A stretch of DNA of 54,982 nucleotides from Gammaproteobacteria bacterium (GCA_021773195.1 JAJFKN010000026.1:1-54982); one strand, 5' to 3'; counted from the first letter of the stretch, positions 18,521 through 27,031 are shown. The notes: generated by a model not told the origin, from the letters alone. Numbers and translations: made by a program.

Positions 18521-18597
18521 TACACCTTCTGAAAAATCCTATTGCCCACCATAGAGCTCTCGTGATACAAAACATTCCATGTTATCCTGCGAAGCAG

Positions 18598-18739
18598 CCT
18601 CGGAAACAACATTGAACTATCAATGCTAACCGAGGAGCTTAGTTTGGAAAACTCTTGCCCGCAGGGAAGCGGGCACGAAGGCTACAGGGATGTATTCACG
18701 CCGTGTTTTACAAACTGAGATCAGAGGTACAGCATTGAT
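18598..18739 (+). ncRNA. candidate structured leader RNA upstream of spmA-like gene
   Basis: Several nested complementary segments are visible in the 332-bp gap before the spmA-like gene. P1 is ATCAATGCT (18619-18627) with AGCATTGAT (18731-18739). P2 is CTTAGTTTGGAAAAC (18638-18652) with GTTTTACAAACTGAG (18705-18719): 15 positions with one mismatch and one G-U. P3 is TGCCCGC (18656-18662) with GCGGGCA (18669-18675). P4 is GGC-TACA with TGTA and GCC (18680-18702). A competing 5' hairpin, CCTCGG (18598-18603) with CCGAGG (18630-18635) and inner CATTG/CAATG (18610-18614 with 18621-18625), excludes P1. This is a switch-like layout. It matches no RNA family I can recall. Confidence 0.5.
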
Positions 18740-18782
18740 TAGCACTGAATTTCATCATAACTGACGTTAGGAACCAGCAGAA

Positions 18783-19397
18783 ATGCTTAATTATATATGG
18801 TTAGGATTAATGGTGTGCTCAGTAATACTGGGTGTGGCCGACGGTCGTACAGCTCAAGTTGTAGCCGCAGTCACTGACAGTGCAAAATTAGCTGTCACCA
18901 TTGCCATCGGTTTAGTGGGTATTATGGCCCTCTGGTTAGGCCTCATGAAAATCGCCGAAGAAGCCGGTCTGGTACAATTATTTGCAAAAGCCATCAGCCC
19001 CATCATGCGCCGCTTATTTCCCGATGTACCTATTGAACACCCCGCCATGGGGTCCATGGTCTTAAATATGGCCGCCAATATGTTAGGATTAAATAATGCC
19101 GCCACCCCATTTGGTTTACGCGCCATGGAAGAATTAGAAAAAATCAACAAAACCCCTGGCACCGCCAGCAATGCCATGTGTACTTTTCTCGCGATTAACA
19201 CTTCCAGTGTGCAATTGATACCTGCTACGGCCATTGCTTTTTTAGCAGCCGGTGGCGCCGATAATCCTGCGGTCATTGTGGGAACGTCCATTATTGCCAC
19301 CACATGTTCCACCGTTGCGGCTGTCGTCGCTGTGAAGTTTTTTGAAAAGCTGCCTATGTTTAATCGACGTAAAGAGGTGGTTAATGAGTATAGCTAG
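18783..19397 (+). CDS. spmA: SpmA-like nucleoside-recognition (Gate) domain membrane protein
   Basis: This 204-residue integral membrane protein is homologous to spore maturation protein A. It has about four or five hydrophobic segments and the family motifs GIMALWLGLMKIAEEAG and GSMVLNMAANMLGLNNAATPFGLRAMEELEK. In non-sporulating Gram-negatives the SpmA/SpmB pair is presumed to be a two-component membrane transporter of unknown substrate. It overlaps spmB by 14 nt. The preceding gap holds a candidate regulatory RNA, which could sense the transported ligand (inference). Confidence 0.88.
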   Translation: MLNYIWLGLMVCSVILGVADGRTAQVVAAVTDSAKLAVTIAIGLVGIMALWLGLMKIAEEAGLVQLFAKAISPIMRRLFPDVPIEHPAMGSMVLNMAANMLGLNNAATPFGLRAMEELEKINKTPGTASNAMCTFLAINTSSVQLIPATAIAFLAAGGADNPAVIVGTSIIATTCSTVAAVVAVKFFEKLPMFNRRKEVVNEYS

Positions 19398-19929
19398 TGT
19401 CAGTACCGTTATTTCTAACGGATTATTTTTAAGTTTTGTAGCAGGCATTCCTCTCTACGCTGCTTGTAAAAAAGTACCTGTGTATGAAACCTTTGTGGAT
19501 GGCGCTAAAGATGGCTTTACCTTAGCCGTAAAAATCATTCCTTATTTAGTCGGTATGGTTGTTGCCATTGGTATGTTTCGCGCCGCAGGAGGATTTACCC
19601 TATTAGCCCATTGGTTTGCACCTTTACTCAGATTATTAGGTGTTCCCGAACCGGTTTTACCCCTAGCGCTAATACGTCCTTTCTCAGGCAGTGCATCCAA
19701 TAGCCTATTAGTGGGGCTCATTCATCAATATGGACCTAATTCATTTATTGCCCATGTGGGCGCCACCATGATGGGTAGTACCGAGACAACCTTCTATGTG
19801 GTAGCTATCTATTTCGCTGCGGCTAATATTCGTCGTACACGTCATGCCATTCCCGCTGGATTAATCGCTGATTTTGTGGGCGTTGTAGCATCCGTTTGGA
19901 TTTGTCGATTAGTCTTCTTACATTCTTGA
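19384..19929 (+). CDS. spmB: SpmB-like nucleoside-recognition (Gate) domain membrane protein
   Basis: This 181-residue partner of SpmA has several membrane helices and the family segment ALIRPFSGSASNSLLVGLI, then GATMMGSTETTFYVVAIYF. The start ATG 19384 lies inside the end of spmA with AGAGGTGG just upstream, so it is preferred to the longer open frame from 19342. Coupling of translation with spmA indicates a heteromeric complex. The substrate is unknown. Confidence 0.88.
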   Translation: MSIASVSTVISNGLFLSFVAGIPLYAACKKVPVYETFVDGAKDGFTLAVKIIPYLVGMVVAIGMFRAAGGFTLLAHWFAPLLRLLGVPEPVLPLALIRPFSGSASNSLLVGLIHQYGPNSFIAHVGATMMGSTETTFYVVAIYFAAANIRRTRHAIPAGLIADFVGVVASVWICRLVFLHS

Positions 19930-19983
19930 CCCACTCCCACCTTAAAGGCACAATAACGCTCCCAAACTCATAATGGAAATAAG

Positions 19984-22329
19984 ATGAATATTGAAGCAAC
20001 CATAGCAAAAGAACTGCAAGTAAAACCTTCACAAGTACAAGCGGCCGTTAAATTGCTCGATGATGGGGATACCGTACCATTTATTTCCAGATATCGTAAG
20101 GAAGTCACGGGGAATTTGGATGATACGCAATTGCGTGATCTGGAAGAGCGTTTGCACTATTTAAGAGAGTTAGAAGACCGCAAACAAACGGTTATAAAAA
20201 CCATACAAGAACAAGGTAAATTAACCGATGAATTAAAGAAATCCATTATAGAAACCGATAATAAAGCCACATTAGAAGACATTTATTTGCCCTATAAACC
20301 GAAACGACGCACCAAAGGCCAAATCGCCATTGAAGCCGGTTTGGAACCTCTAGCCGATGCCATATTTAATGATCCCTCCCTCACACCAGAAAAAGCCGCT
20401 GAAGACTTTATTACTGATGATATTAAAGATACGAAACAAGCCTTAGAAGGCGCACGCTATATCCTCATGGAACGTTTTGCAGAAAACGCTGCATTAGTAG
20501 GAGAGTTACGTGAATACCTCTGGCAACATGGAGTTATAGAATCCGCTGTCATCAAAGAAAAAGAAGACCCTAAATTTAAAGATTATTTTCAATACACAGA
20601 AGCCTTAAACAAAATTCCTTCTCATCGTGCTTTAGCCCTATTCAGAGGCCGTAATGATGGTATTCTACGGGTCACGACAACCTTGCAAGATCAAGAACAT
20701 CAAACTTGCCAAGATAAAATCGCGCTTATTCATGGGATAAAAAATAACAAACGTCCCGGTGATATTTGGCTTTTAGAAACTGTGTCTTGGACCTGGAAAA
20801 TAAAATTATTCACAAAATTAGAAACAGATTTGATGCTTCGCTTACGCGAACAAGCCGATGAAGAAGCCATCGGCGTCTTCGCAACGAATTTAAAACATTT
20901 ATTAATGACCGCTCCAGCCGGTTCAAAAGTCACCATGGGCTTAGACCCTGGCTTACGCACAGGTGTCAAAGTGGTTGTAATTGATGGCACAGGAAAATTG
21001 CTGGAATACACCACTATTTTTCCCCATGCCCCAAGAAATCAATGGAATGATTCATTGATCACACTTGGTAAATTGTGTCAGAAGCATAATGTTTCTTTAA
21101 TCAGTATTGGTAATGGTACAGCCTCAAGGGAAACAGACAAATTAGCCGCTGAATTAATCAAGTATTTAGCCTCTGCGAAAACCGGCTCCAGTGCCTCCGC
21201 ACAAGGTGCGGCAAAGCTAACAAAAATCGTTGTTTCTGAAGCTGGTGCTTCGGTATATTCCGCTTCAAAATCAGCCGCCAATGAATTCCCCGATTTAGAT
21301 GTGACTTTTCGCGGGGCCGTTTCCATTGCTCGACGGTTACAAGATCCCTTAGCGGAACTTGTTAAGATTGAACCCAAGTCCATCGGTGTTGGCCAATATC
21401 AACACGACGTCAACCAAGTTAAATTATCCAAAAGCTTGCATGGTGTTACAGAAGATTGTGTGAATGCCGTGGGCGTCGATGTGAATACTGCATCGGAACC
21501 TTTATTAACCGTTGTCGCAGGCATGAACAGCAGCATCGCAAAGAATATCGTTGCCTATCGCGATGAACACGGTCCCTTTAAAGAACGTAAAGCCCTGCAA
21601 AAAGTGCCGCGTTTAGGTGACAAAGCCTTTCAACAAGCAGCCGGCTTCTTACGCATCATTAATGGAAAAAATCCCTTAGATGCTTCAGCCGTGCATCCAG
21701 AAGCGTACCCCTTAGTTAAAAAGATTTTAGAAAAAAGTGACAAACCTATCCAAGAAATCATGGGCAACGCTTCTTTTGTTAATCATTTACAGGTAGATGA
21801 CTATATCGACGACCAATTTGGTGCACCCACAGTCAAAGATATTTTCCAAGAATTAGTCAAACCCGGTAGAGATCCTCGCCCTGAATTTAAAGCCGCCGAG
21901 TTTAAAGAAGGTGTAGAGACGCTTAAGGATTTGAAAGAAGATATGATTTTAGAAGGTGTGGTAACTAACGTAGCCAACTTTGGAGCCTTCATCGATGTGG
22001 GCGTGCATCAAGACGGTTTAGTCCACATGTCAGAAATGGCCGACCGCTTTGTAAAAGACGCCAATGAAATTGTTAAGGTGGGCGACATCGTTAAAGTCCG
22101 AGTACTTTCCGTGGACCTAGAACGCAAACGTATAGGCTTATCTCTGCGCCTGCAAGCCAGCGGACCAAAACAGCCTAAGCAATCACGCGATGATAAACCA
22201 CAACATCAAAGGGAAAAACAACAGGCAGGTCGACCACAACAACAACGCAACCAGTCTCCACAACGTAATAGCGCACCACCCAAAAATAACAGCTTGCTCG
22301 AAGCATTGATGAAAGCAAAGGGGAAATAG
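19984..22329 (+). CDS. tex: Tex, S1-domain transcription accessory protein
   Basis: Tex is a conserved nucleic-acid-binding protein, homologous to eukaryotic Spt6, involved in transcription and stress tolerance. The 781-residue length is usual. The order is an N-terminal helical domain, YqgF-like RNase H fold (about 315-450, [17 protein letters not shown]), tandem HhH domains (about 480-560, VNTASEPLL), and an S1 domain (about 650-725, [26 protein letters not shown]). A Gln/Lys-rich tail follows. It stands alone and ends before the accessory islet. Confidence 0.96.
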   Translation: MNIEATIAKELQVKPSQVQAAVKLLDDGDTVPFISRYRKEVTGNLDDTQLRDLEERLHYLRELEDRKQTVIKTIQEQGKLTDELKKSIIETDNKATLEDIYLPYKPKRRTKGQIAIEAGLEPLADAIFNDPSLTPEKAAEDFITDDIKDTKQALEGARYILMERFAENAALVGELREYLWQHGVIESAVIKEKEDPKFKDYFQYTEALNKIPSHRALALFRGRNDGILRVTTTLQDQEHQTCQDKIALIHGIKNNKRPGDIWLLETVSWTWKIKLFTKLETDLMLRLREQADEEAIGVFATNLKHLLMTAPAGSKVTMGLDPGLRTGVKVVVIDGTGKLLEYTTIFPHAPRNQWNDSLITLGKLCQKHNVSLISIGNGTASRETDKLAAELIKYLASAKTGSSASAQGAAKLTKIVVSEAGASVYSASKSAANEFPDLDVTFRGAVSIARRLQDPLAELVKIEPKSIGVGQYQHDVNQVKLSKSLHGVTEDCVNAVGVDVNTASEPLLTVVAGMNSSIAKNIVAYRDEHGPFKERKALQKVPRLGDKAFQQAAGFLRIINGKNPLDASAVHPEAYPLVKKILEKSDKPIQEIMGNASFVNHLQVDDYIDDQFGAPTVKDIFQELVKPGRDPRPEFKAAEFKEGVETLKDLKEDMILEGVVTNVANFGAFIDVGVHQDGLVHMSEMADRFVKDANEIVKVGDIVKVRVLSVDLERKRIGLSLRLQASGPKQPKQSRDDKPQHQREKQQAGRPQQQRNQSPQRNSAPPKNNSLLEALMKAKGK

Positions 22330-22362
22330 CCCCTCAGGGGTGGCATTAGCAAAATAATATGT

Positions 22363-22656
22363 CTATAAATAACTGGGCTTATCTAATAATGTCACTTGAA
22401 TTTTCCACCCTGAACCAATCTGCCATAAATCGGGTCTAGCGAAGATATGCAGGCGATAAATACCAGAAGCCAAATCGACTCTAGGATTTTTTGTTTTCCC
22501 CTGGTAGATCCGAATTAACGTTGTCTGACTAACATTTAAATCCTGTGCAATACGTGAAAATGTGTAGTCATCAAGCACAAGGACCTCTTCTAGTAGAATC
22601 TGGTATTGACTCTTGGGCCCTGGATTTATCTTAATAATATTCCCATGTTTTTTCAT
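22363..22656 (-). CDS. small HTH protein
   Basis: This is a 97-residue protein of unknown function. A helix-turn-helix is likely at about 30-55 (TFSRIAQDLNVSQTTLIRIYQG). The basic N-terminus and a short C-terminal extension show no further domain. Its start overlaps the stop of the receiver-like gene by 4 nt (ATGA), so the two form an operon and may act as a regulatory pair. It lies at the left end of an AT-rich accessory segment. Confidence 0.65.
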   Translation of the reverse strand: MKKHGNIIKINPGPKSQYQILLEEVLVLDDYTFSRIAQDLNVSQTTLIRIYQGKTKNPRVDLASGIYRLHIFARPDLWQIGSGWKIQVTLLDKPSYL

Positions 22657-23180
22657 AGCAACTCCTTTGGTTCACCTAATGCTTTCCCTAGTTTCGTTTT
22701 AAAATAATGGCTAAGAATTTCAGAGAGATTTTTCTTAACTAGAACAAATAGTGCATCTCTAGAATAAATACATCCTGTCCTTAACCTAGAAAACTTATTT
22801 CTTTTCACATTACATAAAATAATAGGAGCTCTTATATTTCTTAATAAAAGCTTCTCAAGCGACTTTATCGCAAGGCCTTTTGAAACACTGATATCGATAA
22901 GTATGTAATCATAAGATTTCTGGCCACAGCGGGACTCAATATCATAAATTTCCAAGAATTCCTTTTCTGAGATGGTTAGCTCTACATAACATTTAAGGTC
23001 ATTTAATAGATACTTTGTGAGGGTTAATGATGCAGCATCTTCATAAACTAGCAACCTTGGTTTCTTGATTTTGTGAAAGTTCGTAGATATTTCAACTAGC
23101 GTGAGCTGTTGAAGCTGGATAATACAATTACTATTAAGAGCAAAATAAGAAAGTTCTCCTTTTTCACAAGTTAAATCCAT
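22653..23180 (-). CDS. receiver-like (CheY-fold) protein
   Basis: This 175-residue protein has about 40 residues of unknown type followed by a response-regulator-receiver-like fold. PRLLVYEDAAS has the acidic pair Glu47-Asp48, YDYILIDISVSK has the candidate phospho-acceptor Asp96, and the segment around ILCNVK corresponds to the Thr/Ser and Lys strands but is degenerate. It could receive a phosphate from the hybrid kinase encoded 900 bp away, or be a non-phosphorylated adaptor. It is transcribed from the operator region at 23198-23227, divergently from the CI-like repressor. Confidence 0.6.
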   Translation of the reverse strand: MDLTCEKGELSYFALNSNCIIQLQQLTLVEISTNFHKIKKPRLLVYEDAASLTLTKYLLNDLKCYVELTISEKEFLEIYDIESRCGQKSYDYILIDISVSKGLAIKSLEKLLLRNIRAPIILCNVKRNKFSRLRTGCIYSRDALFVLVKKNLSEILSHYFKTKLGKALGEPKELL

Positions 23181-23197
23181 TTATCTCTCCAAACAAG

Positions 23198-23227
23198 AAT
23201 GTTACATTCCACTCAAAATGTAACATT
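23198..23227. promoter_or_regulatory. perfect inverted-repeat operator
   Basis: AATGTTACATT (23198-23208) and AATGTAACATT (23217-23227) form a perfect inverted repeat with an 8-bp spacer, 18 bp upstream of the receiver-like gene start. A third half-site TGTTACATT occurs at 23365-23373, about 25 bp before the start of the divergent repressor gene. The natural reading is an operator region for the XRE-S24 repressor at 23398. Confidence 0.7.
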
Positions 23228-23397
23228 AATATTACGTCCAGTCAACTGAGCATGGTAAATTTAATTCTAAAACATCCTTATTTTGATATTAATAATGTTT
23301 AACTTGTTGATTTTATCTATATAAATCACTCTCTCTGGATGTTAAGCTTATAATGTCTTATAATTGTTACATTCATTCATAAGCCGTTGATTTTTCT

Positions 23398-24081
23398 ATG
23401 GACGCTGCAGACCAAACAAAATTTGAATCCTTTAGTCAACGACTCCGCTTCGCTATTGAAAAGACACACACAAAACAAGCAGATTTATTCAATGCACTTG
23501 GTATAACGCGACAAACGCTATACAGGCTCATGAATGGGGATGCTAACGGCCAAGGATATGCCTTTGACATTGCGGAAATATTAAAGATTAATCCCATTTG
23601 GCTAGCTTATGGCAGAGGTAGTATGAGGCAAGCAGATGACCCACTCTATCATTTCTTTCAAAGTTACCGAAAAATACCTCTCTTAGACACCGCATCTGAA
23701 ATCAACGAGTGGTTGAATAAAAAAGACATAGATGTCACTAATGAACCCAAGTACCAATATTTTCTAAGCGAAAAAGAACATCATATTAAAGCTACCTTTG
23801 CTATTAAGATAAAAGATAAATCTCTATTTCCAACCTATCCAGCTGGTTCCGTCTTTTTCATCACACCCCATAACGAAGTATTTCACCAACAACTAAGACT
23901 TATCTATATCAAAGAAATGGATGACCTTATTATTAGGAAGTGTTCTTATGATAATGAGATTATTATTGCAGAGCCTATTAATTCAAAATTTTTCCAAAGC
24001 ATAGAACTAACCAAAGAAGACCGAATTTTAGGTAGTATCAGTGAGATTCGTTTATATCCCAATCCGGTTCCCATATCTTAA
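23398..24081 (+). CDS. CI/LexA-like repressor: XRE HTH plus S24 peptidase-like domain
   Basis: This 227-residue regulator has an N-terminal XRE-type HTH at about 12-68 (TKQADLFNALGITRQTLYRLMNG). The C-terminal domain (about 115-220) is of the LexA/CI S24 type, with Ser142 in IKDKSLFPTYPAGS at the place of the catalytic Ser and Lys181 in LIIRKC at the place of the catalytic Lys. No obvious Ala-Gly or Cys-Gly cleavage site was identified. Autorepression and control of the divergent operon through the TGTTACATT sites is likely. Such repressors usually guard accessory or phage-derived DNA. Confidence 0.8.
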   Translation: MDAADQTKFESFSQRLRFAIEKTHTKQADLFNALGITRQTLYRLMNGDANGQGYAFDIAEILKINPIWLAYGRGSMRQADDPLYHFFQSYRKIPLLDTASEINEWLNKKDIDVTNEPKYQYFLSEKEHHIKATFAIKIKDKSLFPTYPAGSVFFITPHNEVFHQQLRLIYIKEMDDLIIRKCSYDNEIIIAEPINSKFFQSIELTKEDRILGSISEIRLYPNPVPIS

Positions 24082-24083
24082 AC

Positions 24084-26129
24084 TTAAGAAAGGCTCAGTG
24101 ATTTGGACTCTTCAATCAAGAATTTTATCTCCTCAATGAAATTCTCATACAATCTTGTTCTTAATGGCTTTCGTCCTTTCCTAATGTATACCTCTAGCTT
24201 ATAAGAGGCATCACGCAGACGCTTAGCTGCACAGTAACATGCGCTGCCATTAATCAATAATGATAATTCACGTATTCTCTCCCAATCATTCAGAGCATAG
24301 AGATCACTAAGTTCTGAGAGTAAATTATGTTTCAACTCAGAAACAAAATGGCCAATACACTCTATACGAACATCTTCATCTTTGAATATTTTCTGAAGTT
24401 CGACTATGTCTATAATATCACTATCATTAATTAACCAATAGGCTTCATCATCGGTGCCTTCAATAAATTCACCGCCATCAGATTCAACAGAGGGTTTTAC
24501 TAGGCCTCTAGAAAAAGATAACAACAAATCTTGTGCTTTAGCCGTATTAAGTGGTTTCTCGAGAATTCCATACATCCCAACATTGATACAATCTTGAAAG
24601 CTTTCATTATCTTTATGCGCCGTCAAAGCGAAAATAGGCGTTGGTTCTTTGATATTATTTTTCTTCTCTTTCTCTCGAATTAATTGTGTGACTCTCATTC
24701 CATCCATATCAGGCAATCCAATATCCATAAAAATTATTTCATAATGATGATTATCAAATGATGAAATAGCTTCTTTTCCATCTAGAGCAATATCAACATG
24801 GCAATTCAATTCTTCCAAGATGGATTTAGCCAACTTCGCCGCCATAGTGTTATCTTCAACTATGAGCACTCGTGATTTCAAGATATCTTGTGATGATATG
24901 CTTTCAGGTTCTATTTCTACAATCCTATCTTCATCATGATAAATATTGTCTAATAAATATTCCGCCGGAGATTCAAGTCCAACTTCCGCTCCTGATAGTG
25001 CTACCCTAAATGGCAAGTAACAGGTTATGCAAGTACCTGAGTCTGGTTTGCTAGTTAAGTAAATCTCACCTTCCAAATCCTCAATATATTTCTTAACAAT
25101 AGTTAAACCCATACCTATGCCACTGTATGGAGTCCTATAGGATGGCGTCATTTTTTTAAAGGCTATATACACCTTGCTCTGCTCATCCTCAGGAATCCCT
25201 ATGCCCGTATCTTCTATCTGGAGTCTTAGTATAACTTCACGATCTTTTTGTTCATGGAACTTAGCCTCTATCAAGACATATCCAGATTTAGTAAATTTTA
25301 TAGCATTATTCACTAATTCAAATAAAATACGGTGAACCCGACGTAAATCCCCGATAAGGTATTTCGGCAACTCATCATCGAAATTATGAATCAATTTGAT
25401 GGATTTCTCTTTAGCTTTCACTTTATGGAGGTCGATAATATTTTCAACAATATCCATCAGTTCGAATTTTCTATCTTCTACAGGTGAATCCTGACCCGTT
25501 ATAATATTGATCCGCTCAAATACATCCTTCAATACTCTTAGAAAAGCTGTGCCTGATTCTTTTAAATTATTAACGTGCTCTATTATTTCCTTATCATTAG
25601 TTTTTGATAATAAGATATCGGAAAAGCCAATAATCCCCGAAAGTGGTGTAATAAAATCATGGCGCATATTTTCAATAAATTCAGTTTTAGCTTTATTGGC
25701 TACCTCTAGCTGTTTTTTTGAGAACTTAAGCTCTTCCTCCATCTCCTTCCTGTCGGTTATGTCAATGGAAATCCCCAATAACCCAACAACTTTACCTTGG
25801 TTATCCATTCTAGGAAGCTTAGTAGATAGAAATATTTTTCTATCGCCATTGGGCAAAAATATTTCTTCTTCCAAGGTAACTGAAGTACCTGATGACATAA
25901 CTTGTTTGTTAGTCGAAATAATATTGTCGGCATGTTCCTTCCATGGCATTTCATGATCTGTTTTCCCTACCAAATCATATCGTGATTCGAAACCAGCAAA
26001 ATGTGCCTGGTTATCATTACCTCCTTGAATCACACAGTTAAGATCTTCCCAATAAATATGCCCCGGAAGTAGAGCAATAATGGCTTCTAACTCTTCTGCA
26101 TTGAATGGAATGGTTTTATTCTTCGACAT
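24084..26129 (-). CDS. hybrid sensor histidine kinase (PAS-HisKA-HATPase-REC-degenerate Hpt)
   Basis: This is a 681-residue cytosolic hybrid kinase. The ATG at 26129 follows GAGGT with a 9-nt spacer and is preferred to the upstream TTG. Domains in order are PAS (about 15-135), HisKA with the phospho-acceptor His157 in MRHDFITPLSG, HATPase (about 260-378, VNNAIKF, EDTGIGIP and GIGMGLTI), REC (about 420-540, Asp469 in FMDIGLPDMDG, Lys in ILEKPL) and an Hpt-like C-terminal bundle (about 590-680). The Hpt histidine position is Leu624 (ELSLLINGSA), so this module cannot carry phosphate. No membrane helix is seen, so it senses an internal cue. It is divergent from the tRNA-CDPS unit across about 85 bp. 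Confidence 0.9.
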   Translation of the reverse strand: MSKNKTIPFNAEELEAIIALLPGHIYWEDLNCVIQGGNDNQAHFAGFESRYDLVGKTDHEMPWKEHADNIISTNKQVMSSGTSVTLEEEIFLPNGDRKIFLSTKLPRMDNQGKVVGLLGISIDITDRKEMEEELKFSKKQLEVANKAKTEFIENMRHDFITPLSGIIGFSDILLSKTNDKEIIEHVNNLKESGTAFLRVLKDVFERINIITGQDSPVEDRKFELMDIVENIIDLHKVKAKEKSIKLIHNFDDELPKYLIGDLRRVHRILFELVNNAIKFTKSGYVLIEAKFHEQKDREVILRLQIEDTGIGIPEDEQSKVYIAFKKMTPSYRTPYSGIGMGLTIVKKYIEDLEGEIYLTSKPDSGTCITCYLPFRVALSGAEVGLESPAEYLLDNIYHDEDRIVEIEPESISSQDILKSRVLIVEDNTMAAKLAKSILEELNCHVDIALDGKEAISSFDNHHYEIIFMDIGLPDMDGMRVTQLIREKEKKNNIKEPTPIFALTAHKDNESFQDCINVGMYGILEKPLNTAKAQDLLLSFSRGLVKPSVESDGGEFIEGTDDEAYWLINDSDIIDIVELQKIFKDEDVRIECIGHFVSELKHNLLSELSDLYALNDWERIRELSLLINGSACYCAAKRLRDASYKLEVYIRKGRKPLRTRLYENFIEEIKFLIEESKSLSLS

Positions 26130-26168
26130 AACCAAATGACCTCATAGCTATTTAAATGGGCATAGTGT

Positions 26169-26197
26169 TTGAAAGCTCAGCCCACAAATGATAGCAT
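26169..26197 (+). promoter_or_regulatory. candidate sigma-70 promoter of the tRNA-CDPS unit
   Basis: TTGAAA (26169-26174) and TAGCAT (26192-26197) are separated by 17 bp. The expected start point is near 26204, about 12 nt before the tRNA 5' end. No terminator is visible between the tRNA and the downstream gene. Confidence 0.5.
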
Positions 26198-26215
26198 ACT
26201 TGGGAATGGTTTCAG

Positions 26216-26292
26216 GCCGACGTAGCTTAATGTTAAAGCATCTGGGTTGTAACTAGAAAGATTAGGGGTTCAATTCCCTTACGTTGGCACCA
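26216..26292 (+). tRNA. aberrant tRNA-Thr(TGT)-like gene upstream of CDPS
   Basis: This 77-nt cloverleaf has an encoded CCA (26290-26292). The acceptor pairs GCCGACGT with ACGTTGGC, eight base pairs with one G-U, and the T arm AGGGG-TTCAATT-CCCTT is five more. Read as 7 plus 6, the helix is equally 13 bp, against 12 in normal tRNAs. The D arm GCTT-AATGTTA-AAGC has a 7-nt loop without G18-G19. The anticodon stem TCTGG/CTAGA closes the loop GTTGTAA with anticodon TGT (26248-26250) and an unusual G32. The threonine identity elements G1-C72, C2-G71, G35 and U36 are all present. It starts 25 nt upstream of the cyclodipeptide synthase. It is either a dedicated donor tRNA or a decaying copy; intact stems and CCA favour the former. 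Confidence 0.8.
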
Positions 26293-26317
26293 TATAACAC
26301 ACAAAAATGAATAAAAT

Positions 26318-27031
26318 ATGACCAATACTTGCCCTGAATTTAAAGCAGCCTTCAGGAATACTAATCCTAGAATGGTTGAAGCACTTTCAAAACACCAGGT
26401 GGTTTTGCTCATTAGTCCTGGCTATGATTATCACGAAAGCAATAAATTATCAGCCATCATTAATCTCATTAATAAATCAAATTTTTCAAACTGTTTAGTT
26501 GTTATCGGCGATACGAACTACCGACACACGCTAAAAATATCGCATCCTCAGTGCAAAAATTTATATGAGAAAGCAAAAGAAATAGGTGACCATTGGCTTG
26601 AAAGAAACATAAAATTTTTAGACCTAATTAAAATAGAAAATACTATTTCCAGGTGGCAAGAGTGGCTTGATCATCCCGACTATATCCTACAACGAGAGAA
26701 ACTAGACAGACACTATGAAAATAATGCTATTTTCAGAGAAGCATTTGAATCTTCTGCAGAGGAATTTGTGAATCGATTTATCAAACACAAATCAGCTCAC
26801 ATTCCTTTAGATGAAGCTATTCAAGCATCCATAGAATACTTGAAAGAGGAATGCACAATTATCATGCCTATGTGGGCTAAGCAAAGTATAAATACCATTA
26901 TTTACCCCAATAAAATGCTCTATGCTATGAATGCTGTTTACCAAGAGCTTGTTATACCCGATTACGGTGACAGCTTACATTGGCTAACCCTTCGCTTTAA
27001 ACGTTATACCTACCCAGAAATGATTGGTTAA
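26318..27031 (+). CDS. tRNA-dependent cyclodipeptide synthase, XYP subfamily
   Basis: Cyclodipeptide synthases use two aminoacyl-tRNAs to form a cyclic dipeptide by ping-pong catalysis on an active-site Ser. The 237-residue length is typical. LLISPGYDYHE gives the nucleophile Ser33 and Tyr36 at the AlbC Asn40 position. IEYLKEEC gives Tyr174 and Glu178, matching AlbC Tyr178/Glu182. IIYPNK gives Tyr196-Pro197, matching the Tyr202-Pro203 pair that defines the XYP subfamily (numbering from AlbC is recalled). No tailoring oxidase or methyltransferase is adjacent on this strand. There is no clear ribosome binding site; processing at the tRNA 3' end would leave a 25-nt leader. The product cannot be predicted with confidence. 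Confidence 0.88.
   Translation: MTNTCPEFKAAFRNTNPRMVEALSKHQVVLLISPGYDYHESNKLSAIINLINKSNFSNCLVVIGDTNYRHTLKISHPQCKNLYEKAKEIGDHWLERNIKFLDLIKIENTISRWQEWLDHPDYILQREKLDRHYENNAIFREAFESSAEEFVNRFIKHKSAHIPLDEAIQASIEYLKEECTIIMPMWAKQSINTIIYPNKMLYAMNAVYQELVIPDYGDSLHWLTLRFKRYTYPEMIG

Noticed and set aside
22330..22362. Short CCCC-TCA-GGGG hairpin after tex as a terminator
   Set aside because: Only four to five base pairs and no U tract; too weak to call.
26216..26292. The odd tRNA as a plain pseudogene
   Set aside because: All stems pair, CCA and threonine identity bases are intact, a promoter fits and the neighbour consumes aminoacyl-tRNA; decay is not excluded but is less likely.
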